Below are positions 1 through 7,854 of a DNA stretch of 64,000 nucleotides, in pieces. Under the pieces are notes generated by a model. It did not search any database and was not told where the DNA came from. It worked only from the letters and a program-made list of their open reading frames with translations. The stretch is from an uncultured Mycoplasmatota bacterium. GTDB lineage: Bacteria > Bacillota_I > Bacilli_A > RF39 > UBA660. The stretch lies in the NCBI GenBank assembly GCA_900543825.1, contig UQSR01000003.1:62001-126000 (forward strand). Direction: 5' to 3'. How positions within the stretch are numbered: the stretch's first letter is position 1; each line of letters starts with the position of its first letter. The translations under genes and the position numbers were made by a program.

Positions 1-439
1 GTTGATGAGAATTGTAAATGTAAATAATAGGATTATCAATATCAACAGGATTAGGATCTTCCATATAAGAACTAACTTTTTTAAGATCCTCAAGATTACT
101 ATAATCATCATTATGCATAAGAGAAATAGTCTTATCATTATCACCATACATAAAAATACCACTATCAAGTATACTCTTAGGATTACTAATATCAATATTA
201 AATAAAAAATTAGTACTAGAATTAACAATATTAATCATCTTATAGTCCGTCATCATATGACTATTTCCACCACCAAGTAAAAACTTAATAAACTTAATAT
301 TATTAATCTTCTTACTATTATTTAAAGAATAATAAAAAGTAATAGAAAAAATAACATAAATAATTACCATATATAAAATATTTTTTCTAATAAATCTTCC
401 ATATTTTTTCTTAGAAGGTTTAAGTTTCATCTTACCCAT
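1..439 (-). CDS. spoIIP: Stage II sporulation protein P-like (SpoIIP), partial
   Basis: The gene is cut by the left window edge. It starts with ATG at 439 and reads 146 codons without a stop. The product has a short basic N-terminus (MGKMKLKPSKKKYG), one membrane segment at about residues 20-36, a linker, and ends exactly in PIIYIYNSHQ. That resembles the first catalytic-domain motif of SpoIIP-family N-acetylmuramoyl-L-alanine amidases, where IYxTHxTE carries the zinc-binding histidine. SpoIIP hydrolyses peptidoglycan during forespore engulfment in spore formers. Here the serine replaces the usual threonine. An ATG at 430 is an alternative start. Because the rest of the domain lies outside the window, the family call rests on this motif and on topology. 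Confidence 0.6.
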   Translation of the reverse strand, partial: MGKMKLKPSKKKYGRFIRKNILYMVIIYVIFSITFYYSLNNSKKINNIKFIKFLLGGGNSHMMTDYKMINIVNSSTNFLFNIDISNPKSILDSGIFMYGDNDKTISLMHNDDYSNLEDLKKVSSYMEDPNPVDIDNPIIYIYNSHQ

Positions 440-450
440 TAACCATCACC

Positions 451-472
451 ACTATTAGTATATATTAATAGT
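451..472. repeat. Inverted repeat upstream of the SpoIIP-like gene
   Basis: ACTATTA and TAATAGT are separated by eight bases, about 12 bases before the ATG at 439. It could be an operator or part of a promoter, or simply chance in AT-rich DNA. Confidence 0.3.
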
Positions 473-488
473 AGTTAAATATATGTCG

Positions 489-517
489 AAAAAAATAGAC
501 ATATCACTATGTCTATT
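489..517 (-). terminator. Intrinsic terminator after the acidic membrane protein gene
   Basis: A 10-bp stem (AATAGACATA with TATGTCTATT), a 4-base loop and a T-run on the minus strand. The TAG stop of the gene lies inside the stem. Confidence 0.8.
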
Positions 518-1325
518 GTAAATCCAATCTAAAATTTTTAAGTTCATCAATAAATTCATCAGTTTCTTCATCTTCAGTAATATTATATATCTTATCCTTC
601 ACTTTAAGAAGCTCATCATAACTAATAATAGCCTCTTCTTCCTGCTTTTTTTCATATTCTGTAAGTTCTATATTAGAGGGCTTAACATCCTTTTCCATTC
701 TAGAAACAACATCACTAGCAAAACGCATACTATCATTAACATCGTATACATCTTCCATACTTTCAAGTGGTGATAAACCATCTTCACCTAAATCTATACC
801 ATTAGTATCTAAACTATCATTATAATCATTAAAAGTAGTATCAGAAACTTCTTCTTTCTTAACTATATTAATAGGAGAAGTTTGTCCTCTAGTATTCATC
901 TCTCTAAGTACATTCTTCTTATATGGTCCATTCACATCTTGAATATTATCCTTTATTACTTTTGTTTCATTAACTATCGGCTTAATCTCATTAACCATTT
1001 GAACATCATTCTTAGGTTCATCTTTTATTACTTCTTTTACATCAGTTAAAGAAGTAGTATCATTTTCTAATATCTTATCTTCTACTGTAAAAGTAGCATT
1101 ACTAATAGGTACTTCTTTGTTTTCTATTGGAGCCTCTTCACTTATAGTATTAATAGTAGTATCCCTATTATCTTTAAGTAATTTAATAAGCTTTTTATTT
1201 TTAAAATATAAAACAATAAGTAAAAATATTAAAAACACAAACAAAAATACAATTATCCAAAAGAAAAATAAACCATTCGAAGATAAATTATCATAAAAAT
1301 CATTAAATGAATTAAGTAAATTCAT
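513..1325 (-). CDS. Acidic single-pass membrane protein of unknown function
   Basis: The product has 270 residues. The start is ATG 1325, because GAGGTGA sits just ahead of it; a longer reading would overlap rsmE. Residues about 19-41 form one strongly hydrophobic segment, followed by a basic stop-transfer patch (KNKK) and about 220 residues of low-complexity, Asp/Glu/Asn-rich sequence that looks disordered. Two stretches look less random: GPYKKNVLREMNTRGQ near the middle and YEKKQEEEAIISYDELLK near the C-terminus. The gene begins one base after the rsmE stop and probably belongs to its transcript. I do not recognise a family. A cytoplasmic scaffold or tether is possible but unproven. Confidence 0.75.
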   Translation of the reverse strand: MNLLNSFNDFYDNLSSNGLFFFWIIVFLFVFLIFLLIVLYFKNKKLIKLLKDNRDTTINTISEEAPIENKEVPISNATFTVEDKILENDTTSLTDVKEVIKDEPKNDVQMVNEIKPIVNETKVIKDNIQDVNGPYKKNVLREMNTRGQTSPINIVKKEEVSDTTFNDYNDSLDTNGIDLGEDGLSPLESMEDVYDVNDSMRFASDVVSRMEKDVKPSNIELTEYEKKQEEEAIISYDELLKVKDKIYNITEDEETDEFIDELKNFRLDLQ

Positions 1326-1326
1326 A

Positions 1327-2043
1327 TTATTCACCTCTACTACCATAATAGTTTAATATAGAAGCTACATATATACATGCAGTCTCTACTCTAAAGATCA
1401 AATTACCAAAAGAAACCGGACTATAACCATTATCAAACAAATAGTCCTCTTCCCTATCACTAATACCACCTTCAGGTCCTATTACCACTACAATTTTAGC
1501 ACAATTATCTATATTTTGTAAATAGCAATTTAATAATTTATCCTTTTCTTTTGTTGAAGCAACAAGCCTAACATCACCATCTATTTTAGATAAATCCTTT
1601 AAATTAATAACATCATGAATAATAGGAATACTAGTTCTTTTAGACTGCTCACTTGCCTCTTTACATATAGTATTCCATCTTATCATTTTTTTACTAATTT
1701 TATTATCATCAAGTTTAACAATACTTCTTTCCATATTAACAGGAATAATTTCATTAACACCAAGTTCAGTAAGTTTTTGCAAAATAAGATCCATCTTCTG
1801 TTCTTTAACAAGCCCTAAAGCAACAATAACATCCAAATTAATTTTATTTTCTTCATTTATAATATCAATAATTGATAAAATTAAAGGTTCCATAGAATCT
1901 ATATTACATATATATAACTTCTTATCAAATACAACCTCTATTCTATCATCAATCTTCATCCTCATAACATTTTTAATATGATGAATATCACTATCTCTAA
2001 GTATAATTTTATCATTATATTCTTTAGCAAAATATCTTTGCAT
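1327..2043 (-). CDS. rsmE: 16S rRNA m3U1498 methyltransferase RsmE
   Basis: The product has 238 residues, normal for RsmE. This SPOUT-class enzyme methylates N3 of U1498 in 16S rRNA using SAM. The N-terminal PUA-like part begins MQRYFAKEY. The C-terminal trefoil-knot half shows the SAM-site motif VVVIGPEGGIS near residue 190, followed by LIFRVETA near 215. The start has GGAGTGATATT ahead of it. rsmE often sits beside the dnaJ operon in Firmicutes, as here. The acidic membrane protein gene follows directly. Confidence 0.95.
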   Translation of the reverse strand: MQRYFAKEYNDKIILRDSDIHHIKNVMRMKIDDRIEVVFDKKLYICNIDSMEPLILSIIDIINEENKINLDVIVALGLVKEQKMDLILQKLTELGVNEIIPVNMERSIVKLDDNKISKKMIRWNTICKEASEQSKRTSIPIIHDVINLKDLSKIDGDVRLVASTKEKDKLLNCYLQNIDNCAKIVVVIGPEGGISDREEDYLFDNGYSPVSFGNLIFRVETACIYVASILNYYGSRGE

Positions 2044-2076
2044 AATATCACTCCATACACAATAATTCGTAAATTA

Positions 2077-2085
2077 ATTATAGCA
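2077..2085 (-). promoter_or_regulatory. Extended -10 promoter candidate for rsmE
   Basis: On the minus strand TGC-TATAAT forms an extended -10 element about 35 bases before the rsmE ATG. No convincing -35 is seen because the dnaJ terminator T-run occupies that place. Confidence 0.45.
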
Positions 2086-2088
2086 TAT

Positions 2089-2125
2089 AAAAAAGAAAAC
2101 TTCTATAAATTAATAAGAAGTTTTC
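2089..2125 (-). terminator. Terminator of the hrcA-grpE-dnaK-dnaJ operon
   Basis: A 10-bp stem (GAAAACTTCT with AGAAGTTTTC) is followed by a T-run on the minus strand, just after the dnaJ stop. Confidence 0.8.
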
Positions 2126-2133
2126 ATACATAT

Positions 2134-3240
2134 TTATTTAATTCTTTTATTATACTTAGTAAATTCACTATCATTATCTAAATCAGTAAGAGCAAGTTCT
2201 TTAAATAATTCTTTTTGACCCCTAGTAAGTTTAGAAGGAATAACTACATTAGTAATAACATACATATCACCCTTCTTACCATTAACATCAGAATCAATAC
2301 CCTTACCTCTTAATCTTAATTTACTATTATTTTTAGTACCATCAGGAATAGAAAGTTCTACATTACCATAAATAGTAGGAATAGTCTTCTTACATCCAAG
2401 TACAGCCTCAGTAATAGTTAGTGGAACAGTAATATATATATCATTACCATCTCTCTTAAAGAAGTCATCATCTTTAACAGTAAATTCAATATATAAATCT
2501 CCAGCAGCACCACCATTACTACCAGCTTCTCCTTTGCCAGATAGTCTAACTCTATTACCAGTATCTACTCCCTTAGGAACAGTAACAGTAAGAGTTTTAG
2601 GTTTAGTAACTCTACCCTTACCATGACAATCAGTACAAATTCTATCAAAAGAAGTACCAGTACCACCACAATGACTACAAGTAGTTCTAGATAAAAATGA
2701 ACCAAACATTGTACTTTGCTGTTTAGTAACAGTTCCAGTACCTTTACATTCAGGACAAGTATGGCTACCAAATCCACCTTGACCCTTACAATTATCACAT
2801 TCATCTTCTACTTCAACTTTAATATCTCTTTTAGTTCCATGAACAGCTTCATCAAAAGATATAGTCATGCGGTATAACAAATCTGCTCCATCTTGTCTTC
2901 TATTTGAAGAAGAACGAGACGATCTGCCACCAAACATATTACCAAACAAATCACCAAAAATATCTTCCATACCACTAAAGTCGAAACCATCAAATCCAGA
3001 AAAACCACCACTTGCATTAGTAAATGCCGCATGTCCATATTGATCATATTGACGTCTTTTACTTTCATCAGACAATACCGCATAAGCTTCTTGAACCTCT
3101 TTAAATTTTTCCGCAGCATTTTCTTCTTTAGATACATCTGGATGATACTTTTTAGCAAGTTTTCTAAAAGCTGATTTAATCTCATCTTGACTAGCAGTCT
3201 TACTTACACCAAGTACCTCATAATAATCTTTTTTATCCAT
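2134..3240 (-). CDS. dnaJ: Chaperone DnaJ (Hsp40)
   Basis: The product has 368 residues. Start ATG 3240 is chosen because GGAGG lies five bases upstream. DnaJ delivers unfolded substrates to DnaK and stimulates its ATPase. The J domain occupies residues 1-70 with HPD at 33-35. A Gly/Phe-rich stretch follows (about 75-115), then four zinc-ribbon motifs of the CxxCxGxG type ([32 protein letters not shown]) and the C-terminal substrate-binding barrels. It is the last gene of the heat-shock operon, 66 bases after dnaK, and is followed by a terminator. Confidence 0.97.
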   Translation of the reverse strand: MDKKDYYEVLGVSKTASQDEIKSAFRKLAKKYHPDVSKEENAAEKFKEVQEAYAVLSDESKRRQYDQYGHAAFTNASGGFSGFDGFDFSGMEDIFGDLFGNMFGGRSSRSSSNRRQDGADLLYRMTISFDEAVHGTKRDIKVEVEDECDNCKGQGGFGSHTCPECKGTGTVTKQQSTMFGSFLSRTTCSHCGGTGTSFDRICTDCHGKGRVTKPKTLTVTVPKGVDTGNRVRLSGKGEAGSNGGAAGDLYIEFTVKDDDFFKRDGNDIYITVPLTITEAVLGCKKTIPTIYGNVELSIPDGTKNNSKLRLRGKGIDSDVNGKKGDMYVITNVVIPSKLTRGQKELFKELALTDLDNDSEFTKYNKRIK

Positions 3241-3262
3241 AATTTCCTCCATACATAAGTAT

Positions 3263-3298
3263 AAAGTTCTAGTAGTTAAAACTTTATACTAGAACTTT
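3263..3298 (-). repeat. 12-bp stem-loop between dnaK and dnaJ
   Basis: AAAGTTCTAGTA pairs perfectly with TACTAGAACTTT around a 12-base loop. No T-run follows, so it is more likely an mRNA stabiliser or partial attenuator than a full terminator. Confidence 0.6.
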
Positions 3299-3306
3299 AA
3301 CTTTGG

Positions 3307-5151
<1,845 letters not shown>

Positions 5152-5154
5152 TCA

Positions 5155-5367
5155 TTATTTTTTATCTTTATAATCAAATACTTCTTTAATATTATCATTT
5201 TTATTTGAAGTATTATTCTTATTCATTTTAATATTACTATAAATAATAATACTAAGCATTACAACAAGTATAATAGGCAATAACCATATCATAAACTTAA
5301 CTGCAAGTATCGATAATATAATAGCAATAATAATATAAATAATTTCTTTAATTTTATCTTTATTCAT
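5155..5367 (-). CDS. Small membrane protein inside the dnaK operon
   Basis: A 70-residue product with start ATG 5367, one base after the grpE stop, and an end 18 bases before dnaK. After a short charged N-terminus (MNKDKIKE) come two hydrophobic segments, roughly residues 9-26 and 28-45, then a hydrophilic Lys/Asn-rich tail ending in FDYKDKK. I do not recognise a family. An extra gene between grpE and dnaK is unusual. Its position implies co-induction by heat shock and perhaps membrane recruitment of chaperones, which is inference. Confidence 0.75.
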   Translation of the reverse strand: MNKDKIKEIIYIIIAIILSILAVKFMIWLLPIILVVMLSIIIYSNIKMNKNNTSNKNDNIKEVFDYKDKK

Positions 5368-5368
5368 A

Positions 5369-5956
5369 TTATTCACTTACCTTTACCATAGCGGTTCTAA
5401 GCACTTTATCTTTATACATATAGCCTTTCTGAAGAACTTCAGTAACAGTACCAGGTAAGATACCATCTTTATTATCAACAGCTATAGCTTGATGATAAGC
5501 AGGATCGAATGGTTTATTTAATGGATCCATTTCTTTAACTTCAAACTTAGCAAGCAAATCCTTAATTTGTTTATACATAAGTTTAAATCCAAGAAGAAAC
5601 TTAGAAACCTCATCATCCAAATTATCATCATCCATATTAATAGCTCTTTCAAAATTATCTAATATTGGAAGAAAGCCTTTAAGTATATCTTCTTCAGCAT
5701 ATTTAATAATTCTTGAAGTCTCTTCATCTTTTCTTCTTTTATAATTAACAAGTTCAGCTTGACTTCTTAAAAGAGCATCTTCTAATTTCTTAATTTTATC
5801 AAGATTATTATCTTCTATTTTTTCATCACAAGAGCATTTCTCATTACAATTACATTCTTCATCGCAAGAACATTCTTCATCACAAGAACATTTACACTCT
5901 TCTTTTTTTAACTCTTCATTTTTTTTATTTTTATGTTTTTTATCTTTATTCTCCAT
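5369..5956 (-). CDS. grpE: Nucleotide exchange factor GrpE with cysteine-repeat N-terminus
   Basis: A 195-residue product with GGAGGAG directly before its ATG; it overlaps the hrcA end by 11 bases. GrpE releases ADP from DnaK. From about residue 55 it is a normal GrpE: a long coiled coil (KLEDALLRSQAELVNYKRRK), then the beta domain ending with VTEVLQKGYMYKDKVLRTAMVKV. The oddity is the N-terminal tail: nine cysteines between residues 21 and 43 in a six-residue repeat of the CxCDEE type. That could bind metal or sense redox state. The tail is encoded by imperfect 18-base tandem repeats. Confidence 0.96.
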   Translation of the reverse strand: MENKDKKHKNKKNEELKKEECKCSCDEECSCDEECNCNEKCSCDEKIEDNNLDKIKKLEDALLRSQAELVNYKRRKDEETSRIIKYAEEDILKGFLPILDNFERAINMDDDNLDDEVSKFLLGFKLMYKQIKDLLAKFEVKEMDPLNKPFDPAYHQAIAVDNKDGILPGTVTEVLQKGYMYKDKVLRTAMVKVSE

Positions 5957-6950
5957 TTTCTCCTCCTAAATTATTTTTTATATAATCAAGAAGAGCAACA
6001 ACTCTATCATATTCCATTCTCTTAGGACCAATAATCGCTATTGTTCCCTCTTCTCCATTAATATTATATTTAGTTTTAATCACTGAAACATCATCAGTAA
6101 GTTTTGTTTCACTACCAACATAAATATTAATACCATTATCCTCTTCTTTCATATTTGAAATACTATCAATATCATCAAACTTACTAAGTATTTCTTTTAC
6201 CTTATCAATATTACTAAATTCCGGTTGTTTAAGCATATTATTTCTACCACCAAAATGAACATCTTCATTAGCAGAAGAAAACTCGTGAAAAGCATCATAA
6301 AAAGTATTATATAAAACTTCATATTGACTTACATAATCTTTTATAATTGGTTTAACTTCATACTCAAGTTTCTCACTAACCTCATTAATAGGAGTTCCAA
6401 CCACTAACTTATTAATAAGTTCTACAGTCTTCTTAATTTCCTCTTTAGATACAACAGTAGGCAAGCTAAGTATCTTATGCTGTACAATACCTTTGTCTGT
6501 AATAACAATAGATAAAATCTTATCATCATCAAGAGGTACAACTTCTACTTTCATAAGTTTATTAGAAGAAGAAGCATTACCAAGTACAACAGCGGTGTAA
6601 TTAGTTATCTCACTAACAATTTCTATACTTCTTTTAATTGTATCATTAAGATCAAGTGAATTATTATGAAATATAGTTTGCAATTTAAGCATATCTTCTC
6701 CAGTCATATTTTTAGGAGTCATAAGATTATCAACATAATACTTATAACCTTTTTCACTAGGAATTCTACCAGAAGCAAAATGATTCTTTTCAAGCAAACC
6801 ATAATCCTCAAGTATCACCATTTCATTTCTAATAGTAGCAGAAGAACACTTAAGCTTTTTACAAATATGATTAGAACTTACAGCTTTAGCAGTTTTAATA
6901 TATTCTTCAACAATCACTTTTAGTATCTCTTTTTGTCTATTAGTGATCAC
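5946..6950 (-). CDS. hrcA: Heat-inducible transcription repressor HrcA
   Basis: The product has 334 residues, the usual HrcA size. I choose the GTG at 6950 because AAAGGAAG lies seven bases upstream. Readings from earlier ATGs would put the operators and promoter inside the coding region. The N-terminal winged helix (residues 1-70) includes SSATIRNEM, the DNA-recognition segment. The GAF-like and dimerisation region follows and ends RVVALLDYIKNNLG. HrcA represses its own operon through CIRCE operators and needs GroEL for activity. Two CIRCE-like repeats lie right upstream, so autorepression of hrcA-grpE-dnaK-dnaJ is likely. Confidence 0.95.
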   Translation of the reverse strand: MITNRQKEILKVIVEEYIKTAKAVSSNHICKKLKCSSATIRNEMVILEDYGLLEKNHFASGRIPSEKGYKYYVDNLMTPKNMTGEDMLKLQTIFHNNSLDLNDTIKRSIEIVSEITNYTAVVLGNASSSNKLMKVEVVPLDDDKILSIVITDKGIVQHKILSLPTVVSKEEIKKTVELINKLVVGTPINEVSEKLEYEVKPIIKDYVSQYEVLYNTFYDAFHEFSSANEDVHFGGRNNMLKQPEFSNIDKVKEILSKFDDIDSISNMKEEDNGINIYVGSETKLTDDVSVIKTKYNINGEEGTIAIIGPKRMEYDRVVALLDYIKNNLGGENGE

Positions 6951-6963
6951 AATATCACTTCCT

Positions 6964-6989
6964 TTAGCAATCATTATTTCCATTGCTAA
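6964..6989. promoter_or_regulatory. CIRCE-like HrcA operator, proximal
   Basis: TTAGCAAT and ATTGCTAA are separated by 10 bases, between the -10 box and the hrcA ribosome-binding site. The classic CIRCE is TTAGCACTC-N9-GAGTGCTAA. This copy keeps the outer TTAGCA/TGCTAA but changes the inner bases. Confidence 0.75.
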
Positions 6990-6993
6990 TATC

Positions 6994-7022
6994 ATTATAT
7001 TACTATTGCTTAGCAATGTCAA
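6994..7022 (-). promoter_or_regulatory. Promoter of the hrcA-grpE-dnaK-dnaJ operon
   Basis: TTGACA, a 17-base spacer and TATAAT on the minus strand: a consensus vegetative promoter. Its -35 box overlaps the distal CIRCE-like repeat and its -10 lies just before the proximal one. Confidence 0.85.
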
Positions 7023-7036
7023 CACTAAATTGCTAA
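7010..7036. promoter_or_regulatory. CIRCE-like HrcA operator, distal
   Basis: TTAGCAAT and ATTGCTAA with an 11-base spacer, 27 bases in all, the same overall length as the classic CIRCE. It covers the -35 box of the hrcA promoter. Confidence 0.75.
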
Positions 7037-7052
7037 TTTTTTTATTTTTTTC

Positions 7053-7081
7053 AAAAAAAAGCTCAGAATCTCTTCTGAACT
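7053..7081 (-). terminator. Terminator of the bacteriocin cassette
   Basis: A nine-base stem (AGTTCAGAA with TTCTGAGCT, one G-T pair), a 4-base loop and eight T on the minus strand, just after the second peptide gene. Confidence 0.85.
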
Positions 7082-7089
7082 TTTTCAAG

Positions 7090-7260
7090 CTATAAATTAC
7101 ACATTTTATCTTCATTACTTCTTCGAATATAACTACCAAGTGCCTCACCAAGTTCATATATAAAACTAACTATCTTATATATAGAATTAATCATCGTAGC
7201 ACTAATAACATCAGTTCCTCCATCTATTTTTAACAATTCATCATTTTCTAATTTCTTCAT
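7090..7260 (-). CDS. Double-glycine-leader bacteriocin-like peptide B
   Basis: A 56-residue peptide. The start ATG 7260 has GGAGG nine bases upstream, overlapping the end of peptide A. The leader MKKLENDELLKIDGG fits the class II bacteriocin leader pattern LSxxELxxIxGG, with cleavage expected after Gly15. The 41-residue mature part is amphipathic, has GEALG (a GxxxG motif) at residues 38-42, is basic near IRR, and ends in MCNL with one cysteine. The leader is nearly identical to that of peptide A and the exporter lies upstream in the same operon. I infer that it is one half of a two-peptide bacteriocin; a signalling peptide is the alternative. Confidence 0.8.
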   Translation of the reverse strand: MKKLENDELLKIDGGTDVISATMINSIYKIVSFIYELGEALGSYIRRSNEDKMCNL

Positions 7261-7273
7261 ATAATAACCTCCA

Positions 7274-7414
7274 TCAATTACATTTTTGTGGATTAGAATA
7301 TCCAGATAAAATACCAGTAACAAAAGTAATAACTCCCGCTATTACCGATACAATTAAGACAGTACTAGAACCACCATCTATTTTCATAAGTTCATTCTTA
7401 TTAAGTTCCTTCAT
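7274..7414 (-). CDS. Double-glycine-leader bacteriocin-like peptide A
   Basis: A 46-residue peptide, ATG 7414 to TGA 7274, with GGAGG just upstream. The leader is MKELNKNELMKIDGG. The mature 31 residues start SSTVLIVSVIAGV, are strongly hydrophobic, contain GILSG (GxxxG) at residues 34-38, and end GYSNPQKCN with one cysteine. The ATGGAGG following the stop is the ribosome-binding site of peptide B, 13 bases on. Shared leader, GxxxG and tight pairing suggest a class IIb bacteriocin, cleaved and exported by the C39 transporter upstream. No gene here is a recognisable immunity protein. Confidence 0.8.
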   Translation of the reverse strand: MKELNKNELMKIDGGSSTVLIVSVIAGVITFVTGILSGYSNPQKCN

Positions 7415-7425
7415 ATAAACCTCCT

Positions 7426-7854
7426 CTATTTAAACAAATAATCAAATACTCTTTTATCATCTTTTAGCAATTTAAGTTCCAAAACCAAATTAACATATTT
7501 ATAATTATCAGAAAGTTCCAATCCTATATCAACAATTACATAAGTATTTACACCATTAGTATAATACTCTTCATTAGTAGAAATAATACTATATTTATAA
7601 CTATCATTATCAATATATAAAACATTACTATTATTAAAATAACCAATATAATTTCTAGGTACATAGACCTTTAAATAATATTTATCATCAGAAGAAAATA
7701 CAATACCATTAACTTTATAATATGTTTTATAATGAAATAATAATAAAAATATAATTAAAGAAAGTACTATTACAATAATAATCATTATATAAACATATAC
7801 TATAGGCTTAATATCTTTATTTAAAATAATTCTACTATCAATACAATTATTCAT
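7426..7854 (-). CDS. Membrane accessory protein of the bacteriocin exporter
   Basis: A 142-residue product whose start overlaps the exporter end by eight bases and whose stop is 11 bases before peptide A. A basic N-terminus is followed by a single membrane segment at about residues 17-41 and a beta-rich outer domain (YYKVNGIVFSSDDKYYLKVYVP). The topology and strand pattern resemble a membrane-fusion (HlyD-type) accessory protein reduced to its membrane anchor and barrel, with no coiled coil. It could instead be the immunity protein. The family call is inference; membership of the cassette is firm from the overlaps. Confidence 0.65.
   Translation of the reverse strand: MNNCIDSRIILNKDIKPIVYVYIMIIIVIVLSLIIFLLLFHYKTYYKVNGIVFSSDDKYYLKVYVPRNYIGYFNNSNVLYIDNDSYKYSIISTNEEYYTNGVNTYVIVDIGLELSDNYKYVNLVLELKLLKDDKRVFDYLFK

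Noticed and set aside
2..205. Plus-strand reading frame at the left edge
   Set aside because: It is the antisense of the SpoIIP-like gene and consists of Ile/Asn-rich filler typical of shadow frames in AT-rich DNA.
6951..7157. Longer HrcA start
   Set aside because: It would place the promoter, both CIRCE-like repeats and the bacteriocin terminator inside the coding sequence; GTG 6950 has a proper ribosome-binding site and gives the normal length.
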